A stretch of 64,000 nt of DNA from Gammaproteobacteria bacterium (lineage in GTDB: Bacteria > Pseudomonadota > Gammaproteobacteria > Steroidobacterales > Woeseiaceae): the NCBI GenBank assembly GCA_029863305.1, contig JAOTVR010000002.1, positions 61,212-125,211 of the forward strand, written 5' to 3'. Of this stretch, positions 54,466-63,640 are shown piece by piece. The notes beneath the pieces were generated by a model. That model saw nothing but the letters and a program-made list of their open reading frames with translations. It was not told the origin of the DNA and searched no databases. Each line of letters opens with the position of its first letter. Positions within the stretch are counted from its first letter, which is position 1. The translations under genes and the position numbers were made by a program.

Positions 54466-54702
54466 ATGAGTAATAATTCAATAGAAGATCTCGCGAGCAA
54501 ACTCGCGGAGGCGGTTCCCGAAGGGCTGCGCGCAATGCGCGAGGAACTGGAAGGGAGCTTTCGATCCGTACTCAAGTCCGGGCTGGGCAAACTCGATCTC
54601 GTGACACGCGAGGAATTCGAGGTGCAGGAAGCGGTGCTCGCTCGAACCCGGGAGAAACTGGAGGCACTGGAAAAGCGCCTGGCGGAGTTCGAACAGAGCT
54701 GA
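54466..54702 (+). CDS. ubiK: Ubiquinone biosynthesis accessory factor UbiK
   Basis: Small coiled-coil protein of 78 residues from ATG at 54466 (MSNNSIEDLASKLAEAVPEG). The N-terminal amphipathic part and the C-terminal coiled coil VQEAVLARTREKLEALEKRL are typical of UbiK/YqiC. UbiK forms a complex with UbiJ, encoded at 37349, in aerobic ubiquinone synthesis. The frame is open 14 codons further up but without family sequence. Confidence 0.93.
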   Translation: MSNNSIEDLASKLAEAVPEGLRAMREELEGSFRSVLKSGLGKLDLVTREEFEVQEAVLARTREKLEALEKRLAEFEQS

Positions 54703-54733
54703 CCCCAACGGTTTACAGGCCAGGGAGGGCCGC

Positions 54734-56242
54734 GTGAGTCTCGCAATCCTGCAAAGCCGGGCGCAACTCGGAACGGATGCGCCGCCGGTCACGATCGAAG
54801 TGTTCCTGTCGGGCGGTTTGCCGTCTTTTTCCGTTGTTGGTATGGCAGAGAAGGCGGTTCGGGAGAGCAAGGACCGGGTCCGCAGCGCGCTGATTTGTTC
54901 CGACTTCAGGTTTCCTCAGGAACGCATAACGGTCAGCCTGGGCCCGGCGGACATGCGCAAGTCGGGTGGGCGATTCGATCTCGCGATTGCGCTGGGCATT
55001 CTGGCAGCGAGCAAACAGCTGCCACTCGAGGCTGTCGACGGCGTCGAGTTTTACGGCGAGCTGGCTCTCAACGGGGATCTGCGACGGGTGCCCGCCATCC
55101 TGCCCGCGGCCCTGAAAGCACATGCCGCAGGGCACAGCATGATCGTGCCGCTGTTGAACGCGAACGAAGCTGTGCTCGCGAAAACCGCAGTTCGGGCCGC
55201 CACGAGCTTGCTGGAAGTGACGGCGCACCTCAACGGGACACAAGGCATCGAAATGGCCGAGTCTGTCCGGCCGGAGCTCGCCGGCCATGGGGCGCCGGAC
55301 CTTGCCGATGTCAAGGGCCAGACGCAGGCCAAACGTGCACTCGAAATCGCGGCGGCTGGCGGGCATAACCTGCTGTACATCGGCCCACCGGGTACGGGCA
55401 AGAGTATGTTGGCCAAGCGCCTGGCCGGCATATTGCCCGCGTTGACAGAAGCAGAGGCGCTGGAAACCGCGGCGATCGACTCGGTACTTGGTCGTCCGCT
55501 CGATCTTGCCCGCTGGCGGCAACGGCCATTCCGCTCCCCGCACCACACGGCGTCGCCGGCGGCGCTTGTTGGCGGCGGCCCCGGCCCGCAGCCGGGCGAA
55601 ATATCCCGAGCACACAACGGCGTGTTATTCCTCGATGAGTTGCCGGAATTCAATCGCAACGTACTCGAAGTTCTGCGCGAGCCGCTCGAGGCGGGCGTCA
55701 TTACGATCGCACGTGCGGGTGTGCAAATGGACTTTCCGGCGAACTTCCAGTTGATTGCCGCGATGAATCCCTGCCCGTGCGGATTTCTCGGTGAACTGGC
55801 AGGCGATTGCTGCTGTAGCGCCGAGCGCGTTGCGACCTACCGCAGCAAAATCTCCGGGCCGCTGCTCGACCGGATCGATCTGCACGTCGAGGTCATGCGA
55901 CCCGCGAAGGAAGCGTTGCGCCATGATGCGCCGCCAGGAGAGTCAAGTAGCGCGGTCGCCGCAAGAGTCGGCGCGGCGCGCAACATTCAGCTACGGCGCA
56001 GTGGAGTGTGCAACGCGCAACTGGAGGGTGAGACGCTCAACGATGTCTGCAAGATCTCGGGCGAGGTGTTGCAGTTGCTGGAGCAGGCGACCGCGAAATT
56101 CAGGCTATCGGCTCGCGCCTACCAGCGCGTGCTGCGGGTCGCGCGCACGATCGCGGATCTTGCGGCGCAGAAAGATATAGCCGCCACGCATATTGCGGAA
56201 GCTGTGTCGCTGCGGCAGATGGACAAGCGGCGTCTGCAGTAA
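54734..56242 (+). CDS. YifB/ComM-family Mg chelatase-like ATPase
   Basis: AAA+ protein of 502 residues of the YifB/ComM type, related to helicases that promote branch migration during natural transformation. An N-terminal Lon-protease-like domain (SFSVVGMAEKAVRESKDRV, KSGGRFDLAIALGIL) is followed by the ATPase domain with Walker A GPPGTGKSMLAKRL, HHTASPAALVGGG, Walker B GVLFLDELPEF, a Cys-rich loop (MNPCPCGFLG, CCCSAERV) and a C-terminal domain (RAYQRVLRVARTIADL). GTG start at 54734, after GGGAGG. Confidence 0.95.
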   Translation: MSLAILQSRAQLGTDAPPVTIEVFLSGGLPSFSVVGMAEKAVRESKDRVRSALICSDFRFPQERITVSLGPADMRKSGGRFDLAIALGILAASKQLPLEAVDGVEFYGELALNGDLRRVPAILPAALKAHAAGHSMIVPLLNANEAVLAKTAVRAATSLLEVTAHLNGTQGIEMAESVRPELAGHGAPDLADVKGQTQAKRALEIAAAGGHNLLYIGPPGTGKSMLAKRLAGILPALTEAEALETAAIDSVLGRPLDLARWRQRPFRSPHHTASPAALVGGGPGPQPGEISRAHNGVLFLDELPEFNRNVLEVLREPLEAGVITIARAGVQMDFPANFQLIAAMNPCPCGFLGELAGDCCCSAERVATYRSKISGPLLDRIDLHVEVMRPAKEALRHDAPPGESSSAVAARVGAARNIQLRRSGVCNAQLEGETLNDVCKISGEVLQLLEQATAKFRLSARAYQRVLRVARTIADLAAQKDIAATHIAEAVSLRQMDKRRLQ

Positions 56243-56279
56243 TCGCAGCGGCAGGCGCCCTGATGCCGCACTGTCCTGC

Positions 56280-56792
56280 TTAGTCGGCCTCGCCGATCAT
56301 GTACGCAACCGCGGCTGCGACTTCCTCGTCGGACAAGTCGACGCGGCCGCCTTTCGCGGGCATGAAACCGACAGCGCCGGTGTAACCATTGATGGCGTGA
56401 TCTTCGAGAACGGCGACACCCTGGGCAATGCGCGGTGCCCAGGCTTCGACATCGCCGAGGATCGGCGCACCGGCGATGCCGGCGCCGTGGCATGCGAGGC
56501 ATGCTGAGTTGTAGACCTGTGGTCCGGACAACGCCGCCGCGACGGGAGCGGGTTCAACGGCTTTCTCGACAGTTGGTGCCGAAGCATGTTGTTCTTCCCC
56601 TGGCAGGTACACCTGCCCAATCGGCCGAATTCGCTCCTCGACCGCCGCCTGGTACTCCTGGGCGTCCCGCGTGTACACCCCTTGGGTGAGATCGGACATC
56701 TTCATGGCGAGCACGAGGATCGCGAGCGCGAAAGCGGCAAGTATGCCGATCACGAGGGAGTACATATCGAAAAATTTCTGGTCCCGACTCAA
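56280..56792 (-). CDS. Cytochrome c5 family protein
   Basis: Membrane-anchored periplasmic c-type cytochrome of 170 residues. One N-terminal helix (about residues 10-30), then a linker, then the haem site CLACH, and the axial Met in VGFMPAKGGRVDLSDEEV. No cleavable signal is evident, so the helix likely anchors it. Electron donor or acceptor unknown. It follows the NhaC-family gene on the same strand. Confidence 0.9.
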   Translation of the reverse strand: MSRDQKFFDMYSLVIGILAAFALAILVLAMKMSDLTQGVYTRDAQEYQAAVEERIRPIGQVYLPGEEQHASAPTVEKAVEPAPVAAALSGPQVYNSACLACHGAGIAGAPILGDVEAWAPRIAQGVAVLEDHAINGYTGAVGFMPAKGGRVDLSDEEVAAAVAYMIGEAD

Positions 56793-56856
56793 GTTATTGC
56801 TCCGGAGTTTGCCGTATTTGTCTGCCCGAAAGACCAGGCGGTGGCGGGCGATTATA

Positions 56857-58374
56857 TTACATGGTCAACGCCAATGCAGTCGCCGTATAGACAAGGATGG
56901 AGATTCCGGCGGCAGCCATCGCGATTGGCAGTTGCGTAACGACATGATCCATCAGGTCCGAGCCGCAGGCGAGTGACGACAGGATGGTCGTATCCGATAT
57001 CGGGGAACACTGATCACCGAAGACCGCACCGCCCATGATCGCGCCGAAGGCCAGCGTGACGAACAGCGGGTCAGGCGATATTGCGTAGGCCAGCGGCAGG
57101 GCAATAGGGAATACCACGGCATAGGTTCCCCATGACGATCCCACCGAGAACGAGACGACCATGCAGGTGATCATCAGGATACCGGGCAGCACGAACGGGA
57201 CCGCTGTCAGGACTCCGGCGGTAACGTCGATGACGTAAGAAGAGGCGCCGAGCGTGTCCGAGACCTCAGCGAGCGTGACGGCGAGACCGAGGATGATCGC
57301 ACCGATGGTCACGCCCTTGATGCCGTCGACGAAGCCTTCGAATGCGTCGCTGACACTCATGCCGCGCATGATCGACAATGCAATGCTGCTGACCAAGGCA
57401 AGACCGAACGCCTCGAAGATCATCGGCGACCCCGTCACTAGCCAGGGGATAATTGCGAAACTCATCAACACACCGATCGGCACAAAGAAGTCGGCGAGCG
57501 ATGGCCTGTAGCCGTCCGCGACATTCAGTGTTGCGAGTTCCCTCGAGACGATCGGCTCAGCGCCGGGCGCGTCGAGCTCGCCGGTTTCCATCGCGCGTAT
57601 CTGCGCTGCGCGCATGGTTTTTCCAACGAACGGCAATTTGCCCAGAGCGAATAACAGGGTGAACAAAACAGCGAGCCAGCCATAAAAGTTGAATGGAATG
57701 GCTTTCAAGAACCAATCGATAGCCGCCTCCTGGTTGGGGATGAACTGACTCATCGACGGTATGGCGATCAGACCGGCGACATAGACCGGCCAGACATTGA
57801 ACGGAATGATCGTTGCGACCGGCGACGCGGTCGAATCGACGATATACGCAAGCTCTTCGTGCGCAACATTCTCCCGGTCGGCGACCGGCCTGACCGTTGT
57901 GCCGGTAAGGATCGTGCTGATCGTGCCGCCCTGATGAAAGATAACGCCCATGAGCCAGGCAAAGAACATCGCCGAGCGCCGTGTCTTGACGAAGTTATCG
58001 GAAACGTACTGTGCAAAATGCCAGGCACCACCATTACGGTTCCACATACCTAGCAGACCACCGAGGGCCCACAAATACACGAGCAGAATCTGTGCATAGC
58101 GTTCAGAACCAATGCTCGGTATCAGAAACACCTGAATGATGTTGTATTGCGTGGTGACGAGACCGCCGAGCACGATACCCATGAAGAGCGCCAGAATGAC
58201 ATTGCGGGTAACGAAGCAGATCGCCAGCGTCGAGAGCGCGGGAACGAGCGACATGAAGTTGTAATGTCCCTGCTGTTCGACGCTGGTCGGCTCCAGGCGA
58301 ACGCCGTACCAGGCGACGAGCAGACAGAGTGCCAGCATCCAGAGCCAGGTGTAGTCCTTCAGCTTACCGAGCAT
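56857..58374 (-). CDS. NhaC-family Na+/H+ antiporter
   Basis: Inner-membrane transporter of 505 residues with about 12 helices. Features: LSTLAICFVTRNVILALFMG, WALGGLLGMWNRNGG, DSTASPVATIIPFNVWP, VGSSWGTYAVVFPIALPLA, and GAIMGGAVFGDQCSPISDTT, the last being the strongly conserved NhaC-family signature. Probably Na+ extrusion, although relatives exchange other organic substrates. It begins 60 bases after the beta-barrel gene. Confidence 0.88.
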   Translation of the reverse strand: MLGKLKDYTWLWMLALCLLVAWYGVRLEPTSVEQQGHYNFMSLVPALSTLAICFVTRNVILALFMGIVLGGLVTTQYNIIQVFLIPSIGSERYAQILLVYLWALGGLLGMWNRNGGAWHFAQYVSDNFVKTRRSAMFFAWLMGVIFHQGGTISTILTGTTVRPVADRENVAHEELAYIVDSTASPVATIIPFNVWPVYVAGLIAIPSMSQFIPNQEAAIDWFLKAIPFNFYGWLAVLFTLLFALGKLPFVGKTMRAAQIRAMETGELDAPGAEPIVSRELATLNVADGYRPSLADFFVPIGVLMSFAIIPWLVTGSPMIFEAFGLALVSSIALSIMRGMSVSDAFEGFVDGIKGVTIGAIILGLAVTLAEVSDTLGASSYVIDVTAGVLTAVPFVLPGILMITCMVVSFSVGSSWGTYAVVFPIALPLAYAISPDPLFVTLAFGAIMGGAVFGDQCSPISDTTILSSLACGSDLMDHVVTQLPIAMAAAGISILVYTATALALTM

Positions 58375-58434
58375 TGTGTCCCGCCTGCTTCATGCAGGGC
58401 AGTATAACGTCCGGATCAGCCGCGCAGTGCGATT

Positions 58435-59703
58435 CTAGTATTGATAGCGGATGCGCAGGTAGGCGTTGCTGGCATCTGCGAGCTGTTTGAAAAACGTATG
58501 ATCATTGTCGCCGCCGAACAGATTGGCGCCCGCTGTCACTGACCATTGATCACTGTGCCGATAGCTGTAAACCGGCCGCAAGTAGAAATCGCTGTCGCTG
58601 GGTGAGTAGAAAGTAAATAGCGACCAGGTGTGCTTGTCCCGGCCAGCCCGGTAGGTCAGTCGATTTGTCAGCAGATGGCGGTGCTCGTCGGGTTCGAACT
58701 GAGGGTTGGGTGAATTGTCGATGAGCTCATCGTGGTCGAGCGTCGATTCGAGGTAATACTGAAATGCCACAGCAAAGTTGGGTTTGGCTTCCCACTCGTA
58801 GCCCGCGAGAAAACGCAGCTGGCCATTCGGCAACAATGGGTCGTTTCCCGAGCGGTCATCGCGCGACAGGTAGTACGACAGCTCCGCGTTGAATACTCCG
58901 GGGCCAACGGGTCGGCGAAGACTCGCACCGAGTGACGTCATGGGTGCGAACGTCGCCTGCAGCGACGGCGTCAGCGCTGTCGGCTGTTTGAAGAACCCAT
59001 GGTAGGCATAGAGCGCGTACTCGCGACCCGCGATTGTGCGAAAAAGGCGCAGCGCGAACTCACCGTTTGCAAAGGATCTGTCCGGATCGTCGGCCGCCAG
59101 AGGCGGTTCTGGAGCGACATTGGTGCCCGCGAGCGGTGAAAAGAACGAGAAGCGCTCGCCGGTGAGATAGACGTCCGGTTCGAAAACCGGCGTCCAGACG
59201 AAATCGACGTTTACCGACGGCGAGAATCGCGTCACGCGAATGGCGTTGCCGGGTGCTTTGAGATACTCGTCATGACGACCGGCGAAGAACGAGACAAAGT
59301 CTTTTGGAAACAGGTCATTCAAGAAAACGAGATCGCCGGTTCCCCAGGTTTGCACCTGACGACCGAGCTTGATATCGACGTTGTCGCCAAACGACATGGC
59401 AACGGTCAGATCCCGGATATCGGCATCCCAGTCATCTTCAATGCCGTCGTAGCCGGCATCCGCCTTGAATCCTATCCTGGCTCTGCCGCGTTGCCATTCC
59501 GATTCGACGCGCCAACGCAGATCTTCGAGCGTGTTGCGCTCATCGATGAGTGGGTCATGATCAAAGCGAGTTCCAAGTGCAGCCTCCAGGTAGCCGCTCC
59601 AGACCGTTTTCTGATCGTCGTCGTCCCAGGCGTCGTCGTCCCACATGTCGTCCTGCGCGTGCAGCGCAACGGGAAGCAGCAACAGCAGCGGCCAGAATTT
59701 CAT
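58435..59703 (-). CDS. Outer-membrane beta-barrel (DUF1302/porin-like)
   Basis: Outer-membrane protein of 422 residues. It has a signal peptide MKFWPLLLLLPVALHAQ, a very acidic mature N-terminus (DDMWDDDAWDDDD), then repeated amphipathic strands and a C-terminal Tyr (LRIRYQY), typical of barrels. GRQVQTWGTGDLVFLNDLFPKD-like sequence resembles DUF1302-type proteins. It is third in an operon with the RND transporter and LolA-like gene, so it may be the outer-membrane exit or acceptor. Confidence 0.8.
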   Translation of the reverse strand: MKFWPLLLLLPVALHAQDDMWDDDAWDDDDQKTVWSGYLEAALGTRFDHDPLIDERNTLEDLRWRVESEWQRGRARIGFKADAGYDGIEDDWDADIRDLTVAMSFGDNVDIKLGRQVQTWGTGDLVFLNDLFPKDFVSFFAGRHDEYLKAPGNAIRVTRFSPSVNVDFVWTPVFEPDVYLTGERFSFFSPLAGTNVAPEPPLAADDPDRSFANGEFALRLFRTIAGREYALYAYHGFFKQPTALTPSLQATFAPMTSLGASLRRPVGPGVFNAELSYYLSRDDRSGNDPLLPNGQLRFLAGYEWEAKPNFAVAFQYYLESTLDHDELIDNSPNPQFEPDEHRHLLTNRLTYRAGRDKHTWSLFTFYSPSDSDFYLRPVYSYRHSDQWSVTAGANLFGGDNDHTFFKQLADASNAYLRIRYQY

Positions 59704-59717
59704 GCTGCAGCCTGTAG

Positions 59718-60518
59718 CTATCTTTCCGGCCGCTGCAGCCAGTCGTGTGGCGGGTTGCGCAACGAACGTTCCGTGAACACAGTCTCCGGAAGGCCAACAT
59801 CGTACTTGATGTAGCGGAACTGCATATCCGTCTTGCCGCCGGTCAGAAGGTCAGATACGCGGCTGCTCGTAACCGTGGGATGGCCGTCAATGTCCTCCAC
59901 CTCGGACACTTCGACACGCCGGTATAAGTCGCCGGCTGCGTTTGTGTACTCGATTTTCATGGGCAGGAAGGTCTCGCGATCAATCCACGTGACATAGCTC
60001 GTGAACTCGACACTCAGTGGATCAATCGGCGTGTGCTTCAGCACATAGAAATCGTCGTTCGTCTCGACGAACTCATGGGTATCGTCCGAGGGGCGGCGTC
60101 CTGACACGTCTTCATAAAAATAGTGCGCTCCGACAAAACTCGTTCGCTTGTCGCCCGCGGAAATGCGTTTGACCAGGTCGAGGCCCGGCAAATAAAGCCA
60201 ACGGTCGTCGTCACGATCCATGTGTTTGTCGACCAGAAACACGGTGTTGCGCACGTCGGAGGGCTGGCTGAAAACCACCAGGAACTGCTGATCGCCGGCA
60301 TCCGCAAGGTCACGGCGCAGTACCGTGAACTGCCGGCGCTGTTGTCGGCCTTGTGAATCGCTGATGATCATACGGACGTCCGACCGACCGTCGGCGCCAG
60401 CGTAATACGCCGCGAGATCGGCGCGAGCAATAACCTCGTCAGCGTCGGTCAGCACTTCGGCGGCAGCACCCGTCGTGAAGATCAGTGCGGTCAGCATTAT
60501 CGAGAATCGTGCAATCAT
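59718..60518 (-). CDS. LolA-like outer membrane lipoprotein-sorting family protein
   Basis: Periplasmic protein of 266 residues. It has a signal peptide MIARFSIMLTALIFTTGAAA, then a LolA-like beta-half-barrel (SDVRMIISDSQGRQQRRQFTVL, WLYLPGLDLVKRISAGDKRTSFVG, YVTWIDRETFLPMKIEY). Such proteins are annotated as lipoprotein-sorting proteins but often pair with RND/MMPL transporters and probably carry a hydrophobic ligand across the periplasm. It is 18 bases after the transporter gene and 14 before the barrel gene. Confidence 0.88.
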   Translation of the reverse strand: MIARFSIMLTALIFTTGAAAEVLTDADEVIARADLAAYYAGADGRSDVRMIISDSQGRQQRRQFTVLRRDLADAGDQQFLVVFSQPSDVRNTVFLVDKHMDRDDDRWLYLPGLDLVKRISAGDKRTSFVGAHYFYEDVSGRRPSDDTHEFVETNDDFYVLKHTPIDPLSVEFTSYVTWIDRETFLPMKIEYTNAAGDLYRRVEVSEVEDIDGHPTVTSSRVSDLLTGGKTDMQFRYIKYDVGLPETVFTERSLRNPPHDWLQRPER

Positions 60519-60536
60519 CGAATCATCTCCTCGCCA

Positions 60537-63128
60537 TCAGGCTTGCGCTGGTTGTGCGGGCGCGAGTGAACGGGCACTCGAATCGCGCATTTCCGGGAAT
60601 AACCATGGACCCGCCCAGGACATCAGGGCCGGTAGCAATATGAGTGTCGTAATGCCTGACAACGCCATAATCGCTGCCATGAATGCGCCTACCGTGATGT
60701 ACGGCACGAGCGGGGCAAAAAACAGTGGCGTAAATCCGATCGCAATCACGATGGCGTTTCTTGCGATGGCGCGCGCCGGTTCCTCAAAGATCTGCTCAGT
60801 CGCCGACGCAAAGGAACCGGTGTCTCTCAGCAATGCCCGGGTTCGCTCGATAAAGTGAATCGCGAAATCGACGGACAAACCGAGCGTGAGAGACGACAAG
60901 ACCGCGATCGGCATGTCGTAGTCCTTGCCGATCCAGCCGATAATCCCGTAAACGCCAAGAATCGTGACCGAAAGAGGTACCATGGCCAACAAGCCAAGGC
61001 GTGGATTGCGAAACAGAAACGCCATCATGAAGAACACAACAACAAAGGCACCCATCAAACTCTTGAGCATGCCGGTGACCATGACGTCCTGCCAGACAAC
61101 ATTGATGAAAGTCTTGCCCGCCCAACGCATTTCGACCTCAGCGGGCAACGGGTTCTCCGCCAGATAATCGTCGAGAAAGTCCATCGCTAGGCTCATGTCC
61201 TGGTTGTCGCCGCTTTTGAGCTGCAGCCAGATCGCAGTGGAGGTGAAGTCCGGAGTCACGATATGCCACAGATCATGAGGTCTGTGCGATGACTGATACT
61301 GCAACAGCGTTTGCGCCACGGCTGCGGCGGTCGGCGGAATCCGGTAGTCGGACGGCGTGCCGCCGCGCAGCTCGCGGTTCACTACTTTGACGACGTCGGG
61401 TAGTGCGTTGGATTTGCCAACATGCCCGGAGTCTGTGAGCGCCGATTGGATTTCGCTGATTTGCTGCAGAATATCGGGGCGTTGAAAGTACTTGGATTTG
61501 ACCTGGGCTTCTTCGGCCATCGCCAGTAACTGTTCGAGCGCATCGATACTTTCGCTGTCTTCGGCATCGAAGAGCGCATCGTCGACAGCGGTAATCATGT
61601 CGCCGAACCAGGCGCCGATGTCACCCGGGCGCGCGGCGACGAGCTGACGAAGCTCCGCGGCATAGCCTTCATCGACGCGATTCAGCAATTGCATTGCGGC
61701 GGCGCTAAAAGCAGGTATCGCATCGCCTTCGTTGTACGTCAGTACAACGAAGGCATCGTAGGTGCCGGCGAAATGCTCGTTGAGTACATCGTCAGCGACA
61801 CGGATCGGGTGGTTGGCTTTAAACCATCGAACCGGGTTGTCATTGATTTCAATGCGGTAGATCCCGGCAACGCTGACGGCCATTGCCAGGACGGCGATGC
61901 CCGTAATCAGCTTGCCGCGCCGCATTGCGAAGCGGCCGCTGCGACGCAGGGTTCGGGCAAGCAGTGTATCGGTGTGCGGTGTGCTGGAGCGCGAGGAAAG
62001 CTTGTCGAGTGCTGCAGGCTTCATCCGTATGACGTATGCGGGAATGAGAAGAATCGTCAGGACAAATGCGAGCAATATGCCGAACGCGACAAACGCGCCG
62101 AATATCTGCACGGGCGGAATGGGGGTTAGCATCAAAGACAGGAAGCCGACGGCGGAAGTCAGCGACGTGAACAACATCGGCGTGAAAAGATGTTCTACAA
62201 CGCGCGTGATGACAATTTTCGCATCGGCGCCTGGTCGATAGGCGTCTGCGAACTCCGACATGATGTGCACGGAGTCGACGACCGCAATTGGCATCAGAAA
62301 GATAGGAATCATCGAACTCATGATGTGGACCGTGAAGCCCATGCCAATCAGCAGACCCATGCTGATAATGACCGTTGCCATCGCAACCAGCATTGGCGCT
62401 ATTACGAGCTGCGGGCTGCGAAAGAAGTACAACATCAGCGCAAATATCATCAGTCCGGCCAGCGGCGCGGAAATACCCATCTGTACAAACATGTCGTGAC
62501 CGAATGTGTCTTCGGCGACAGGTAGTCCCGTGATGTGATACGCGTCATCACTGTCGAGCTGCCGGATCAGTGCCTGGATCTCGAGCGATAGCGGATAACT
62601 CAGATCTTTGCTGGCTATGGGCACGTAGATCGTGGCCGCTTTGCCGTCACCCGATACCAGTGAGTCTTTCAACAGCGGTAATTGCTCAACCTTGCGCCGG
62701 ATATCCATGGCCTGCTGCTCGGTAACGGGCGCATCGCGCATCATCCACTCGAATCGAATCGTCCCGGGACCTTCCTGGTCGATATTGTCGACCTCCGAGA
62801 GCGATGCGAGATCTGGCGCAATCACGCCGTCGAGCGCGAGAATAGATTTGCTGAGACTGTGCAGCGCGGTCAGCGAATCAACATTGTAGATACCGTTCGG
62901 ATGGTTCTCGTTCACGACGCCTATGACGATTGCATCCGTATAAGTGAATCGCTCCTCGACCAGGTTGTGAAACACCCGGTCTGTCTGATCGACCGGCAAC
63001 ATGTTTTCCGGATCGGTGTCGATCTGTATGCGCGTTATCAGCGCGCCCAGGATCACAGTGAGCAACACGACGACGGCATACACCGTGCGTGGTCGTTCGG
63101 TTGCTAGATGGATAACAGCGTGTTTCAT
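60537..63128 (-). CDS. RND superfamily MMPL/HpnN-type transporter
   Basis: Inner-membrane exporter of 863 residues with two repeats, each a single helix, a large periplasmic loop, and five helices (first set about residues 15-35 and 210-360; second about 415-435 and 705-850). Features: DTDPENMLPVD, MSSMIPIFLMPIAVVDSVHIMSEFAD (the first half's sterol-sensing-like region) and LGLSVDFAIHFIERTRA. Relatives move lipids such as hopanoids or sterols. It starts the transporter-LolA-barrel operon, whose promoter overlaps the ArsR operator. Confidence 0.92.
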   Translation of the reverse strand: MKHAVIHLATERPRTVYAVVVLLTVILGALITRIQIDTDPENMLPVDQTDRVFHNLVEERFTYTDAIVIGVVNENHPNGIYNVDSLTALHSLSKSILALDGVIAPDLASLSEVDNIDQEGPGTIRFEWMMRDAPVTEQQAMDIRRKVEQLPLLKDSLVSGDGKAATIYVPIASKDLSYPLSLEIQALIRQLDSDDAYHITGLPVAEDTFGHDMFVQMGISAPLAGLMIFALMLYFFRSPQLVIAPMLVAMATVIISMGLLIGMGFTVHIMSSMIPIFLMPIAVVDSVHIMSEFADAYRPGADAKIVITRVVEHLFTPMLFTSLTSAVGFLSLMLTPIPPVQIFGAFVAFGILLAFVLTILLIPAYVIRMKPAALDKLSSRSSTPHTDTLLARTLRRSGRFAMRRGKLITGIAVLAMAVSVAGIYRIEINDNPVRWFKANHPIRVADDVLNEHFAGTYDAFVVLTYNEGDAIPAFSAAAMQLLNRVDEGYAAELRQLVAARPGDIGAWFGDMITAVDDALFDAEDSESIDALEQLLAMAEEAQVKSKYFQRPDILQQISEIQSALTDSGHVGKSNALPDVVKVVNRELRGGTPSDYRIPPTAAAVAQTLLQYQSSHRPHDLWHIVTPDFTSTAIWLQLKSGDNQDMSLAMDFLDDYLAENPLPAEVEMRWAGKTFINVVWQDVMVTGMLKSLMGAFVVVFFMMAFLFRNPRLGLLAMVPLSVTILGVYGIIGWIGKDYDMPIAVLSSLTLGLSVDFAIHFIERTRALLRDTGSFASATEQIFEEPARAIARNAIVIAIGFTPLFFAPLVPYITVGAFMAAIMALSGITTLILLPALMSWAGPWLFPEMRDSSARSLAPAQPAQA

Positions 63129-63199
63129 GTAGGCACTTCCTCAGGCAGGTCTGTGTCTCGCGGCAAGCAATATATGTGAATTCGCTACATTAGTAAAGA

Positions 63200-63236
63200 C
63201 TAAATTATAGACTTCTAATTTAGCATCGTCTATAGT
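63200..63236. promoter_or_regulatory. Operator on overlapping divergent promoters of the ArsR and RND operons
   Basis: CTAAATTA (63200-63207) and TAATTTAG (63216-63223) form a perfect inverted repeat over an 8-base spacer; TATAGAC (63206-63212) and GTCTATA (63228-63234) form a second, interlocked one. Rightward promoter: TAGACT 63208-63213, 17 bases, TATAGT 63231-63236. Leftward promoter: TAGACG (63227-63232), 17 bases, TATAAT (63204-63209). Both promoters are thus covered by the same AT-rich operator. An ArsR dimer here should repress both operons together. Confidence 0.75.
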
Positions 63237-63274
63237 ACATGGCTATGCGATCTTTCGTGCCCGGGAATTGGTCC

Positions 63275-63640
63275 ATGAGAAACGGTAAAACTATTGACAA
63301 TCAACGGCTTATATCCTCTTCGGCTGAGCAGATGTCAGAGCATGCCGCAGACGCGGCGGGCCTGATGAAAGCGCTTGGCAACGAGAACCGACTCATGATT
63401 CTGTGCCTGCTGGCTGACGGGGAGCGCTCGGTTGGCGACCTGAACGAGGTTGTGCAGCTCAGCCAGTCCGCACTTTCCCAGCAGCTGGCCCGACTCCGGC
63501 AGCAGGGCCTGGTTGAAACTCGACGCGAGTCGCAGACAATTTATTATTCACTGGCTGACGGGCCGGCAGATCGGGTTATTCACGTGCTCCACGATATCTA
63601 TTGCGGCACGGGCCAGGCTGCCGGTGAGGAGAAACACTGA
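63275..63640 (+). CDS. ArsR-family regulator, SqrR/BigR-like
   Basis: Winged-helix repressor of 121 residues from ATG at 63275. GGGAA lies upstream of it, and the predicted transcription start (about 63243) excludes the ATG at 63239. Core: MKALGNENRLMILCLLADGE, recognition helix LSQSALSQQLARLRQQGLV, wing RRESQTIYYSL. Two Cys, in MILCLL and DIYCGT, are exactly 66 residues apart, the spacing of the persulfide-sensing pair in SqrR (41/107) and BigR (42/108). It should derepress on sulfane sulfur or oxidants. The stop overlaps the DUF302 start (TGATG). Confidence 0.88.
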   Translation: MRNGKTIDNQRLISSSAEQMSEHAADAAGLMKALGNENRLMILCLLADGERSVGDLNEVVQLSQSALSQQLARLRQQGLVETRRESQTIYYSLADGPADRVIHVLHDIYCGTGQAAGEEKH

